In this document: positions 16,093 through 23,794 of the stretch, piece after piece
Position numbering within the stretch: the first letter of the stretch is position 1
How the letters are laid out: each line of letters begins with the position of its first letter
Source of the DNA: an uncultured Pseudodesulfovibrio sp.
GTDB lineage: Bacteria > Desulfobacterota > Desulfovibrionia > Desulfovibrionales > Desulfovibrionaceae
Assembly: GCF_963662885.1 (NCBI RefSeq)
Contig: NZ_OY760059.1
Span: 930,001 to 994,000 of the forward strand
DNA: 64,000 nt
Direction of reading: 5' to 3'
The notes under the pieces: generated by a model
What the model was told of the DNA's origin: nothing
Database searches by the model: none
The model's input: the letters and a program-made list of their open reading frames with translations, nothing else
Translations under genes and position numbers: made by a program

Positions 16093-16797
16093 ATGGCAAT
16101 GCCCATCGCCGTCCTCGTGTCCGGGGGCGGGTCCAATCTGCAATCCCTCATCGATCGCATCGAGGCGGGCACGCTCGACGCCGAAATCAAGGTGGTCGTG
16201 TCCAACAGGAAAGACGCCTACGGCCTGACGCGGGCGCGCAAGCACAATATCCCCACCCGGGTGCTGCTGCACACGGAGTTCGACTCCCGCGAGGCGTTCG
16301 ACGAGGAGATGGTCCGGGCCATCCGCCAGTCGGGGGTGAACGAAACCGGCGCGGTGGTCATGGCCGGATTCATGCGAATCGTCACCCCGGTCTTTCTCGA
16401 ACCGTTCCGGGGCCGGGTCATCAATATCCATCCAGCCCTGTTGCCGAGTTTTCCCGGCGCTCACGGCCAGGAGGACGCCGCGGAGTACGGGGTCAAGATT
16501 TCCGGATGCACCGTGCATTTCGTGGATGAAAAAATGGACCAGGGGCCGGTCATCATCCAGGCCGCCGTGCCCTGTCTATCGGGCGAAGGCGGCGACGAGC
16601 TGGGGGCGCGCATCCTCAAGCTGGAGCACCGCATCTTTCCCCAGGCCCTGCAATGGCTGGCCGAAGGACGCCTTGAACAACGCGGCCGGTTCGTGCATCT
16701 CAAACCGGCCATCCGAAACCTGGCCATGCAACCCTCGGCCGGAGTGGACACCGACACCCAGGCCCTGGTCTGGCCGCCGCTGGAAGACGGATTTTAG
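16093..16797 (+). CDS. purN: Phosphoribosylglycinamide formyltransferase PurN
   Basis: The 234-residue enzyme formylates GAR with 10-formyl-THF in purine synthesis. It has VLVSGGGSNLQSLID near the start, the catalytic NIHPALLPSFPG segment, and the Asp in VHFVDEKMDQGPVI. ATG 16093 follows AAGGGAG (16081-16087) and gives the canonical start. The last 35 residues (after about 200) extend beyond the usual core. Immediately after the stop comes copy 4 of the dispersed element in reverse orientation. Confidence 0.95.
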   Translation: MAMPIAVLVSGGGSNLQSLIDRIEAGTLDAEIKVVVSNRKDAYGLTRARKHNIPTRVLLHTEFDSREAFDEEMVRAIRQSGVNETGAVVMAGFMRIVTPVFLEPFRGRVINIHPALLPSFPGAHGQEDAAEYGVKISGCTVHFVDEKMDQGPVIIQAAVPCLSGEGGDELGARILKLEHRIFPQALQWLAEGRLEQRGRFVHLKPAIRNLAMQPSAGVDTDTQALVWPPLEDGF

Positions 16798-16803
16798 AGA
16801 AAT

Positions 16804-16878
16804 GCCTCCGGCGGCCAGAGGGCAAACTTTTGGAAAAGTTTCCCCTCCGGACTCCCCTTCAAAACTTTTTGGCGCCGC
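16804..16878 (-). repeat. Dispersed hairpin/RBS element, copy 4 (reverse orientation, after purN)
   Basis: Read on the minus strand it matches copy 1 almost base for base: GCGGCGCCAAAAAGTTTTGA box, hairpin and GGCCGCCGGAGGC (plus coordinates 16804-16816). No gene follows its GGAGG; it points into the 3' end of purN. Its stem has one G-G mismatch and one G-T wobble, while the four copies that face genes pair perfectly. It lies head-to-head with copy 5. Confidence 0.85.
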
Positions 16879-16975
16879 TTCGCAGGTGGCGTGCGGAAGC
16901 AATGGGGAGCGATGTGAATGTTTTTTGTACTAACTTGATTTAATGCAACCCATTTCCACAACCCTCCCCGCCGTA

Positions 16976-17085
16976 GGCGATATAAAAAGTTTAGGAGGGG
17001 AGAGGGGATGGGGGGCCGGGGGAAGGGGAGAGAGGACGCCCTTTACAAAGGGTTCCCCTCTCCCCTTCCCCCGGCCGCCGGAGGC
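16976..17085 (+). repeat. Dispersed hairpin/RBS element, copy 5 (before the exonuclease gene)
   Basis: A GGCGATATAAAAAGTTTAGG box is followed by a perfect 17-bp outer stem (17016-17032 with 17058-17074), an inner CCCTTT-AC-AAAGGG hairpin and the invariant GGCCGCCGGAGGC (17073-17085). GGAGG (17080-17084) lies 6 bases before ATG 17091. Confidence 0.88.
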
Positions 17086-17090
17086 TCTTT

Positions 17091-17627
17091 ATGCCCACAC
17101 TAGATGACGTGCGATTTGTGGCGATTGATTTTGAGACGGCGGATCCCAAACGGGATTCGGCGTGTGCTTTGGGGATTGTAGTGGTGGACCGGGGCGAGAT
17201 CGTGGCCCGGGACTATCGTTTGATCCGTCCGCCCAGGTCCAAGTTCAACCCTTTTTGCGTACGCGTACACGGCATCCACTGGTCGGACGTGTGCGACGAA
17301 CCGAGTTTTGGTGATCTGTGGCCCGAACTGGAGGGCTATTTCCAGGGAGCGGACTTTCTGGTGGCGCACAACGCTGCCTTTGACAAGTCCGTGCTGCACA
17401 CCTGCTGCCGGGATTCGGGCTGGAATGCGCCGGAGCAGCCTTTTCTGTGTACGGTGCAACTGGCCCGCAAGACGTGGGAGCTGGCCTCGAACAAGCTGCC
17501 GAGCGTGTGTGCGCATCTCGGCATTGAGTTGAACCACCACAACGCGGCCTCGGACGCCGAGGCGTGCGCGCTCATCGCGGTCAACGGGCTGCGGCTGAAC
17601 CCGGATTTCATGAGCAAGGTGCTGTAA
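17091..17627 (+). CDS. DEDDh 3'-5' exonuclease (DnaQ/epsilon-like)
   Basis: The 178-residue protein is a single exonuclease domain. Asp13 and Glu15 (AIDFETAD), Asp98 (AHNAAFD), and His150 with Asp155 (NHHNAASDAEA) supply the DEDDh metal and base residues. It is shorter than a polymerase III epsilon chain and lacks a visible clamp motif, so it is more likely a stand-alone repair or RNA/DNA-trimming enzyme. The start is fixed by the repeat element's GGAGG. Its TAA overlaps the cbiF ATG by one base (TAATG), so the two are translationally coupled. Confidence 0.9.
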   Translation: MPTLDDVRFVAIDFETADPKRDSACALGIVVVDRGEIVARDYRLIRPPRSKFNPFCVRVHGIHWSDVCDEPSFGDLWPELEGYFQGADFLVAHNAAFDKSVLHTCCRDSGWNAPEQPFLCTVQLARKTWELASNKLPSVCAHLGIELNHHNAASDAEACALIAVNGLRLNPDFMSKVL

Positions 17628-18388
17628 TGGCGGATGTGTATTTCATCGGCGCGGGACCGGGTGATCCGGAACTGCTGACCGTCAAAGGCCGACGGCTGAT
17701 CGGAGAGGCTGATCTGGTGCTCTATGCCGGGTCCCTGGTGCCCGCCGAGATTGTTGCCGGTGCCAAGGATGGGGCGCATGTGGCCGACTCCGCTCCCATG
17801 AGCCTGGAGGAAACCCACGCGCTCATGGTCGAGACCGTGGCGGCGGGCGGGACAGTGGCCCGTGTGCATACTGGCGACCCGTCGCTGTACGGGGCCATCC
17901 GCGAGCAGATGGCCCTGCTGGACGCGGTCGGGATCACCTACGCGGTAGTGCCGGGCGTGACCGCCGGGTTCGCGGCGGCTGCGGCTGCCACAAGGTCGTA
18001 CACCGTGCCTGAAGTGACCCAGACGCTGATTTTCACCCGATTGGAAGGCAAGACCCCGGTGCCTGAGGGCGAGGGGCTGCGCAAGCTGGCGGCCCACGGC
18101 TCGGCCATGTGCATCTATCTTTCGGCGGGCGACCCCGAGGGCGTGCAGCGTGAGTTGCTGGCGGGCGGCTTGCCCGAGGCCACTCTGGTGGTCATGGCCT
18201 ACCGGGTGGGCTGGCCCGACGAGAAGGTCGTGGAGACCGAACTGGCCACGTTGGCCCAAACGGCGCGCGAAAACGACTTCACCCGCCAGACCGTTTTCCT
18301 GGTCCTCCCCGGTCAGGGGCGCGAAGACGCGGGCAAGGCCCGGTCGCTGCTCTACGACAAGGATTTCAAACATATGTACCGCGCCTGA
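17627..18388 (+). CDS. cbiF: Cobalt-precorrin-4 C11-methyltransferase CbiF
   Basis: The 253-residue SAM-dependent tetrapyrrole methyltransferase methylates C11 of cobalt-precorrin-4. It has YFIGAGPGDPELLTVKG at the start, VARVHTGDPSLYGAI around residue 78, and the YAVVPGVTAGFAAAAAATRS segment. It is of normal length. The reading frame is open upstream, but ATG 17627 is the canonical start, overlapping the exonuclease stop codon. Pairing with a nuclease gene is not functionally obvious. No other cbi gene is adjacent. Confidence 0.94.
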   Translation: MADVYFIGAGPGDPELLTVKGRRLIGEADLVLYAGSLVPAEIVAGAKDGAHVADSAPMSLEETHALMVETVAAGGTVARVHTGDPSLYGAIREQMALLDAVGITYAVVPGVTAGFAAAAAATRSYTVPEVTQTLIFTRLEGKTPVPEGEGLRKLAAHGSAMCIYLSAGDPEGVQRELLAGGLPEATLVVMAYRVGWPDEKVVETELATLAQTARENDFTRQTVFLVLPGQGREDAGKARSLLYDKDFKHMYRA

Positions 18389-18485
18389 CGGAATCGGGGT
18401 TGAGGCCCGGATGTTCCGTGCGGTATAGGTGATGGCATGTCCGAACAACAAGCGGCAGGCGACCGCTGAACACGCCACCGGACCC

Positions 18486-19496
18486 ATGAAGACATCCAAG
18501 CCCATCCTTTCGTCCCTGGTCTGGCTCTATCTGGTTTGCATCGGCGCGGCCACCGTATTGATGTACGCGCTGGGCGATCGTTGGTGGCCGGCCACGCTGC
18601 TGCTCTTCGGCCCCCGGTGGGTCCTGGGGCTGCCGCTTCTCCTGCTCATCCCCCTGGCGCTATGGCGCAGGCGGTTCCTGCTGCTTCCCCTCGGTTTGTC
18701 TCTGGGGATTCTGGTGTGGCCGCTGCTCGGCTGGAACATGGTTCTGAGCACGCCAAAGGCTGTTCCCGGACCCAGGGTGCGAATCCTTTCCTTGAACACC
18801 AACGATGGCCGTATCGATCGGGACGCACTGGCAGGGCTGATAGAGGCGCTGAGCATCGACGTCGTGTCCCTGCAGGAACTGCCGAAGTGGTTCGCGCTGC
18901 CCATTCTTGAGGGCTGGCATACTCGAAGGCAGGCCGGGGTGGCCATCTATTCCCGCTACCCGCTCGAACGTGGCAGGAGCGTCGTGACCGCCCATCCGCC
19001 GCATCTGAACAAACGGCTGAGCGGACTGAGTGCGGTCGTGGATGCGCCCCAGGGCAGATTCCTTTTTTGCGCCGTGCATCTCCCGAGTGCTCGCTATGGC
19101 CTCCAGAATGTCGTCAGTCGCGGTTTGGGTGTGGACCCGGCCAAAGCGGCCCTGCTCCGGGACGAAACTTTGGGGCGTGAGCACGCCTCCAGGCTGGTGG
19201 CGTCACTGGCAGCGTCGGCCTCACTGCCCGTGATCGTGGCCGGGGACTTCAACATGCCCCGGCAGAGCCGTATTTTCAGGGATGTCTGGGGCGGGTTCCA
19301 CGACGCATTTGCCGAGACCTGCGGCGGGTATGGGTGGACATTCTACGACAACTACAAGGGCATTCCCGTCAGGCTGCCCATCGATCACGTCGTGTCCGCC
19401 AATGGCGCTGTTCCCCTGGATTTCCTTGTCGGTCCGGATGTCTATTCGGACCACCGACCAATTATCGCCGATGTTGGCCTGCCCCCGGCAGAGTAG
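18486..19496 (+). CDS. Membrane-anchored endonuclease/exonuclease/phosphatase-family protein
   Basis: The 336-residue protein has three N-terminal membrane segments (about 10-30, 35-60 and 65-80) followed by an EEP-fold domain. The motifs are RILSLNTNDG, VVSLQELP, IVAGDFNMP, PIDHVVS and SDHRPI, which supply the metal-binding Glu, Asp, Asn and His. The catalytic domain probably faces the periplasm. The substrate is unknown; relatives cleave nucleic acids or phosphodiesters. The start may be ATG 18486 or the GTG/ATG at 18429/18432, none with a strong ribosome-binding site. Confidence 0.82.
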   Translation: MKTSKPILSSLVWLYLVCIGAATVLMYALGDRWWPATLLLFGPRWVLGLPLLLLIPLALWRRRFLLLPLGLSLGILVWPLLGWNMVLSTPKAVPGPRVRILSLNTNDGRIDRDALAGLIEALSIDVVSLQELPKWFALPILEGWHTRRQAGVAIYSRYPLERGRSVVTAHPPHLNKRLSGLSAVVDAPQGRFLFCAVHLPSARYGLQNVVSRGLGVDPAKAALLRDETLGREHASRLVASLAASASLPVIVAGDFNMPRQSRIFRDVWGGFHDAFAETCGGYGWTFYDNYKGIPVRLPIDHVVSANGAVPLDFLVGPDVYSDHRPIIADVGLPPAE

Positions 19497-19555
19497 ATTC
19501 CTTCCCGAGAGTCTGCGCTGGGGTATGGCTTTGAACAGACCGAGAGGAGGTTTTC

Positions 19556-19951
19556 ATGATTCAATTGCAGGTTCCCACGCATGACCATGAGGAGATGCTC
19601 GACATAACTCCGGCGGTACGCCAGACCGTGCAGGAAAACGGCTGGTCCGACGGCATACTGCTTCTCTATTGCCCCCACACAACCGGGGCCGTCACCATCA
19701 ACGAGGGCGCGGACCCGGATGTGGTCCGTGACATCGTCGTAAACCTGCGCAAGCTGGTTCCGCGTCAGGGTGACTACCGCCACGCCGAGGGCAACTCCGA
19801 CGCCCACATCAAGTCCAGCATGTTCGGCTGTGAGCAGATGGTCATCGTCGAGGATGGCAGCATCCAGCTCGGCACCTGGCAGAAGATCTACTTCTGTGAA
19901 TTCGATGGTCCAAGGACGCGCAAGCTCTGGCTGAAATGGTTGGGATGCTGA
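19556..19951 (+). CDS. yjbQ: YjbQ/UPF0047 family protein
   Basis: The 131-residue protein is a complete UPF0047 domain, with YCPHTTGAVTINEGADPDV, DAHIKSSMFG and IQLGTWQKIYFCEFDGPR. The conserved His and Asp residues form a metal-like pocket. Weak thiamine-phosphate synthase activity has been reported for the E. coli member; the physiological role is not settled. The start is fixed by a strong AGGAGG before ATG 19556. It follows the EEP gene by 59 bases and is convergent with the acyltransferase. Confidence 0.92.
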   Translation: MIQLQVPTHDHEEMLDITPAVRQTVQENGWSDGILLLYCPHTTGAVTINEGADPDVVRDIVVNLRKLVPRQGDYRHAEGNSDAHIKSSMFGCEQMVIVEDGSIQLGTWQKIYFCEFDGPRTRKLWLKWLGC

Positions 19952-19965
19952 TTCCCCTATGCTGG

Positions 19966-20994
19966 TCAGGCGCCGATGAGCATCCTTGAATAGGGACCGG
20001 CAAGCTTCTTGATCAAGACGGCGAGCCCCAGCGTCAAGGCGATGGTCACCAGCGCCGAGGGTATGGCAAGCAGAGACCAGTCTAAAGCCGTTAATCCCGG
20101 GTATATCGCCAGCAGGGACTTGGTGAACAGTTTACCTACGAAGATGTGAAGAAAGTAGGCTGAGAAGCTGTAATTCGCGAGTAGGTGGAGTACCCTGATG
20201 TTCCTACCTTTCAGGGCTTGCAGTAGATGTATCGCCAGGAAGAGTATGGACATTTTTTGTATGTAGTAGATGCCTTCCTGGTTGAGCAGCATGAAATGTT
20301 CGGTGTGTGTGCAGGTCATTTCATACAATATAGCTGTCGAAAGAATGGCTATTAACGCCATCATTTTGTTATATTTTTTACAAAATCTAAGAAGCTTTTC
20401 GTAGTGAATGGCGCATATCATCCCAAAACAATAAATGGGGAAAAAATAAATATACATGCCGGGCGATATGGTCACCCCGGTTCGTGTTCCCAAGAGAGGG
20501 GACAGAAGAAGCAGTAATGTTGATGCAGTGAAGGTGTTGATCTTAATCTTGAGCAAAAATGGGCTTATGAGAAAAATTATGGAAACGAAAGGAATATACC
20601 AATATTGTGTTTGAGTCTCACCCAATAAAAGATTCCTGATAACAGTGTAGTAGTTTAATTGATAGTAACCCCATGCGTAAGACATTACGCACATTATGAA
20701 TAGAGAATTGATCACATAGGGAGTGATGACGTTGATAACTTTTGCTTTGTAATAATTTCGAATGTTAAATTTGTAGGACAGGTATTGAAAAAGAAAACCT
20801 GATATGAAGATAAAGTATATAGTGCTGTTGTGAAATAAAATTCCTTTGACTGTCAGCAATCCGGATGAGTCCGCCTGTATGTGAAAGGCATGGGGAGGCT
20901 GCAAAATATGGACAAGCATGACATTTAAAATGGCAAAAGCCCGGAAATAATGCATGTCCACTAGGAAGCCGCGTTTTTTTGTTTCTGTGCTCAT
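19966..20994 (-). CDS. Acyltransferase-3 family membrane protein
   Basis: The roughly 342-residue integral membrane protein has about ten hydrophobic segments. The N-terminus RGFLVDMHYFRAFAILNVML carries the R...D...R pattern of acyltransferase-3 (OafA-like) enzymes, followed by a His in LVHI. Such proteins O-acetylate cell-surface sugars. Base composition from about 20200 to 21200 is visibly AT-rich, with Ile/Tyr/Lys/Asn codons, unlike its neighbours, which suggests horizontal acquisition. The start is uncertain: ATG 20994 has no Shine-Dalgarno, and an in-frame TTG at 21129 would add 45 residues rich in Ser/Thr/His. No other surface-sugar gene is adjacent. Confidence 0.8.
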   Translation of the reverse strand: MSTETKKRGFLVDMHYFRAFAILNVMLVHILQPPHAFHIQADSSGLLTVKGILFHNSTIYFIFISGFLFQYLSYKFNIRNYYKAKVINVITPYVINSLFIMCVMSYAWGYYQLNYYTVIRNLLLGETQTQYWYIPFVSIIFLISPFLLKIKINTFTASTLLLLLSPLLGTRTGVTISPGMYIYFFPIYCFGMICAIHYEKLLRFCKKYNKMMALIAILSTAILYEMTCTHTEHFMLLNQEGIYYIQKMSILFLAIHLLQALKGRNIRVLHLLANYSFSAYFLHIFVGKLFTKSLLAIYPGLTALDWSLLAIPSALVTIALTLGLAVLIKKLAGPYSRMLIGA

Positions 20995-21352
20995 GTGGTG
21001 GTGTGGGTGAGAGTGAGAGGGAGTGGCGCGTTGGGTGTTCTCTGTAGATGCAGTGGTCGCGAGGACGGGCTGATAATTCCGCAAAGGAACATCGATCAAT
21101 TTTGCATGAATTGATGAAACAGTGCCCAATAGAGCGAATCCGTTCAGAGTGCCTATTGAGGGTACGTTGAGTAAAAAAACAAAAAAGTATGTATTTTGAA
21201 ATACTCAAGTATTCAATGGGGAATACTCCCGAATAGTATGGGAGTGTGTCCTGTTCCAGCGGAGAGCCGAGGGATTAGGATGGAATGGAGGCGTCGTCGG
21301 AGCGAGGGGAATTGTGTGCTTGAGTCTTTAGGGCGGGGGTGAATCCATTGGC
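20995..21352. other. AT-rich intergenic stretch with overlapping palindromes
   Basis: I see no convincing gene. Two perfect palindromes overlap: GTATTTTGAAATAC (21191-21204) and AATACTCAAGTATT (21200-21213). A weak ACTCCC/GGGAGT hairpin lies near 21225-21245. Read on the minus strand, the palindromes are followed by a broken T-run (about 21174-21188). They could therefore end the mscS transcript, or be operator sites for the acyltransferase gene. Confidence 0.45.
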
Positions 21353-22249
21353 TCAGGCCGTCACTGGCCCCTTGCTCAAATGAACCTGGTTCATGTGCGT
21401 GGGGATGTTGCGCTCGCGGAATTCGCGGATGAGGCGCACGGCGATGTCGCTCTTGAGGTTCCAGGCCTCGGCCGGGGAGTCGGCCCAGGCGGCCACCCAA
21501 CAGGTCACGCTTTCCTGGTCCATGCGCATGACCCAGAACTGCGGGGGTTCCTGGGCGTTGTGATGCGGGCTCTGACTGGCTGCGCGCGTGGCGATGTCAC
21601 TGACCTCTTCCAGGTCCGCGTCGTAGGAGACAGAGAATTCCAGGTAGGCCCAGAGCAGGGAGTCGTTCAGGGTCAGGTTGACGAACTCCTTGTTGAGCAT
21701 GCGGCTGTTGGGGATGACGTACCGCTTCCAGTCCCACGTCTTGATCTTGGTGTGGGTGATGGAAATGTCCTCCACAGTGCCGTACTGGGAATCCATCATC
21801 AGGGTGTCGCCCACGCGAAGTTGCTTGGAAAAGCTGATGACGATGCCGGAGATCATGTTCTCCACCAGCGGGCGTGCCGCGATACCGACCACGGCCGTGG
21901 TCACGGCGATGAGGATGGACAGCATGGTGCTCGGCAGCTTGCCGATGAACGGGAAGGTCAGGGCCACGGCCCAGGCCACGAATACGCACAGGATGAGCGT
22001 CCTGCGGATGATGGTGAACCGCGACTGGACGCCCTTGATGATGTCGCGCCGGTCCTTGCGCTCTTCCTTGTCGGAGAGCACGTCGGTGGGCATGGCCGCA
22101 CTCGTCTCCGGATCCTTGAGAAGTTGCTTGATGCGCCGGACTCGGCTTTCCTTGTAGGAGGTCACCCTGATATGCAGCCAGAGATATGCGGCCAGGGCGA
22201 GAAGGGATGTGCCTCCAATGTATGCGATCAAGTCTACATTCTCGATCAT
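21353..22249 (-). CDS. MscS-family mechanosensitive channel
   Basis: The 298-residue protein has a first membrane segment at 7-26, a charged loop (about 32-75), two more segments at 84-102 and 108-130, and the MscS pore/beta-domain: ARPLVENMISGIVISFSKQL, then VGDTLMMDSQYGTVEDI. The C-terminal cytoplasmic domain is complete. It would release osmolytes on hypo-osmotic shock. It has the three-helix core size of small MscS proteins. No operon partner is evident. Confidence 0.9.
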   Translation of the reverse strand: MIENVDLIAYIGGTSLLALAAYLWLHIRVTSYKESRVRRIKQLLKDPETSAAMPTDVLSDKEERKDRRDIIKGVQSRFTIIRRTLILCVFVAWAVALTFPFIGKLPSTMLSILIAVTTAVVGIAARPLVENMISGIVISFSKQLRVGDTLMMDSQYGTVEDISITHTKIKTWDWKRYVIPNSRMLNKEFVNLTLNDSLLWAYLEFSVSYDADLEEVSDIATRAASQSPHHNAQEPPQFWVMRMDQESVTCWVAAWADSPAEAWNLKSDIAVRLIREFRERNIPTHMNQVHLSKGPVTA

Positions 22250-22354
22250 GGGTCTCCTTTCAGGTTTCGTTAATCGGGGCCTAGCCTACGGAAAAATTGG
22301 GCTTTTGAAAAGGGAAGGCCCCCCACCTCAGGAGAACAGGGATATTTCGGGGTG

Positions 22355-22555
22355 TTATGCGCGACCGGATTTGTCGACGCTGTCAGGGGAAAGCCCGAGG
22401 CGTTCGGCCCTGCTGCGCAGTTCGCGTTCGCGCTTGTCGCACGAGATGCATTGCCATCCGGCTTCGCTCACGAAGCGGCAGCGTAACCGGCAGGTGAAAC
22501 GGTGATAGGTATTGTTCGCGCAGTGGGGGCAGTATCGGATTTGCAGAATGCTCAT
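22355..22555 (-). CDS. Small zinc-ribbon-like protein (66 residues)
   Basis: ATG 22555 follows GGAG with a 7-base spacer. The protein begins SILQIRYCPHCANNTYHRF and has a second CxxC, CISC, at about residues 44-47, with two more Cys between. The paired CxxC motifs suggest a single zinc ribbon; a charged helix follows. No catalytic domain is present. It is transcribed opposite to the DUF4389 gene. The function is unknown; RNA, DNA or protein binding is possible. Confidence 0.7.
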   Translation of the reverse strand: MSILQIRYCPHCANNTYHRFTCRLRCRFVSEAGWQCISCDKRERELRSRAERLGLSPDSVDKSGRA

Positions 22556-22732
22556 GGGGGACTCCGGCGGGATGTTCCCGGCAGGATACCTCCTGGGCGG
22601 ACGGACCGCGTCACCGTCAAGTGACATCCCTGTGAAAATAGGAGGTTCCGTTCCTTTTTTCGCAACGGTTGTGCATCACGCCCGTGATGGGATAGGCTGG
22701 GGAGGACTCAACGACAACACGGAGGGAATCAC

Positions 22733-23050
22733 ATGTCCACGGAAACCCGCGCGACCACGGTTAACCGCAGCGAAATCCTCAAGCGGCTCATCGTCACCCT
22801 GGTCTGCCTCATCTTCTTCGAGGTTTTGACCCTGATCATTGAGGTGGCCACCCTGTTTCAATACTGCTACCTGCTGCTGGCCAAGAAGCGCAGCGAGCCG
22901 CTTCGGCGGGCCTGCAACGGGCTGTCCCAATACGGATACCGGATCATGCGCTACGCCACGCTGAACGACAACCAGCGGCCCTTCCCCTTTGCCGAATTCC
23001 CGGGGGACGAGGATTGCGAGCCGCCCGCCAAGCAGGTACAGTTCCGCTGA
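22733..23050 (+). CDS. DUF4389-family membrane protein
   Basis: The 105-residue protein has one or two hydrophobic segments (RLIVTLVCLIFFEVLTLIIE, then VATLFQYCYLLLA) and the LxQYGYRIMRYATLND segment typical of DUF4389 proteins. The tail is Pro/Glu-rich. The start ATG 22733 follows GGAGGG. The stop is directly followed by the Cys-rich protein gene at 23052, so the two are co-transcribed. The function is unknown. Confidence 0.83.
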   Translation: MSTETRATTVNRSEILKRLIVTLVCLIFFEVLTLIIEVATLFQYCYLLLAKKRSEPLRRACNGLSQYGYRIMRYATLNDNQRPFPFAEFPGDEDCEPPAKQVQFR

Positions 23051-23051
23051 C

Positions 23052-23324
23052 ATGAAGAACAGCCATCGCTTTTTCAGCAACACGGACTGCGAATACTTTC
23101 CCTGCCACAAGACCCGGCGTCCGGAACGGTTCAACTGCCTGTTCTGTTTCTGCCCGCTCTATTTCTTCGAGGAATGCGGAGGGAACTACGTGATCCTCGA
23201 GTCAGGGGTAAAAGACTGCACAACCTGCCTGATCCCGCACACGCCCGAAGGATACGACCATATCCTGGGCCGTCTGAAGACCCGTTTCGCAGAGATCCGC
23301 GAAGCGGGAACCAAAGGGGAGTGA
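23052..23324 (+). CDS. Cysteine-rich small domain protein (PF04071-like)
   Basis: The 90-residue protein has seven to nine Cys in the pattern NTDCEYFPCHK, FNCLFCFCPLYFFEECGGN and VKDCTTCLIPH. This is the cysteine-rich small domain described for proteins often found near cobalamin genes in archaea and anaerobic bacteria. A metal or cluster site is likely. The start ATG 23052 is one base after the DUF4389 stop, so translation is coupled. In a window with many cbi genes, a link to corrinoid or cobalt handling is plausible but unproven. Confidence 0.82.
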   Translation: MKNSHRFFSNTDCEYFPCHKTRRPERFNCLFCFCPLYFFEECGGNYVILESGVKDCTTCLIPHTPEGYDHILGRLKTRFAEIREAGTKGE

Positions 23325-23328
23325 TCGA

Positions 23329-23772
23329 CTACTGGCCGCGCCGTACCCTGAATGGGGAGTGGGTCATGTAGTAGTTGAGTTCGCGCTCGAGCTGAGTGCG
23401 TTCCCGGGAGGCTTTCCGTTCCTGGGCTTCCAGATCCAGATCGGTATCCTGAAAGCGGGCCAGGGACACGAAGCAGTTCTTGACCCTGGACAGCTCGTCG
23501 TGACGCCGTTTCTTCCAGAAGTAGTAGGCCATGATCTTGACCGCGCTCTTGACGTCTTCCTTCGTGTAGATGAGCCGACGCTCGTCCAGGGGAAAGTTTT
23601 CGCCGTCCTCCACAAGGGGCAGCACGCCGACGACCACTTCCTTGGCCCGTTTCAGCGACTGGGGCGAGATGCGATAGACCTTCACCTTCCGGCTGCGTCC
23701 CATCCACCACTTGAAAGTGTAGAGCAGGACCGTCAGCACGATCACCCCAAGCCATATGTTCATGTCCAGCAT
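23329..23772 (-). CDS. Membrane-anchored hypothetical protein (147 residues)
   Basis: An N-terminal membrane segment (WLGVIVLTVLLYTFKWWMG) is followed by a basic soluble domain that ends in a coiled coil (LEAQERKASRERTQLERELN). ATG 23772 follows GGAG with a 7-base spacer. The reading frame is convergent with the Cys-rich gene (4 bases apart) and lies downstream of the HD-GYP gene on the same strand, 22 bases away. Co-expression with the c-di-GMP pair is therefore likely. I do not recognise the family. Confidence 0.7.
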   Translation of the reverse strand: MLDMNIWLGVIVLTVLLYTFKWWMGRSRKVKVYRISPQSLKRAKEVVVGVLPLVEDGENFPLDERRLIYTKEDVKSAVKIMAYYFWKKRRHDELSRVKNCFVSLARFQDTDLDLEAQERKASRERTQLERELNYYMTHSPFRVRRGQ

Positions 23773-23794
23773 CAAGGGTCTCCGGCAAACGGGG

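Noticed and set aside
16798..17090. Element hairpins as ordinary terminators of purN
   Set aside because: No T-tract follows the stems directly, and four of five copies lie in front of genes, not after them.
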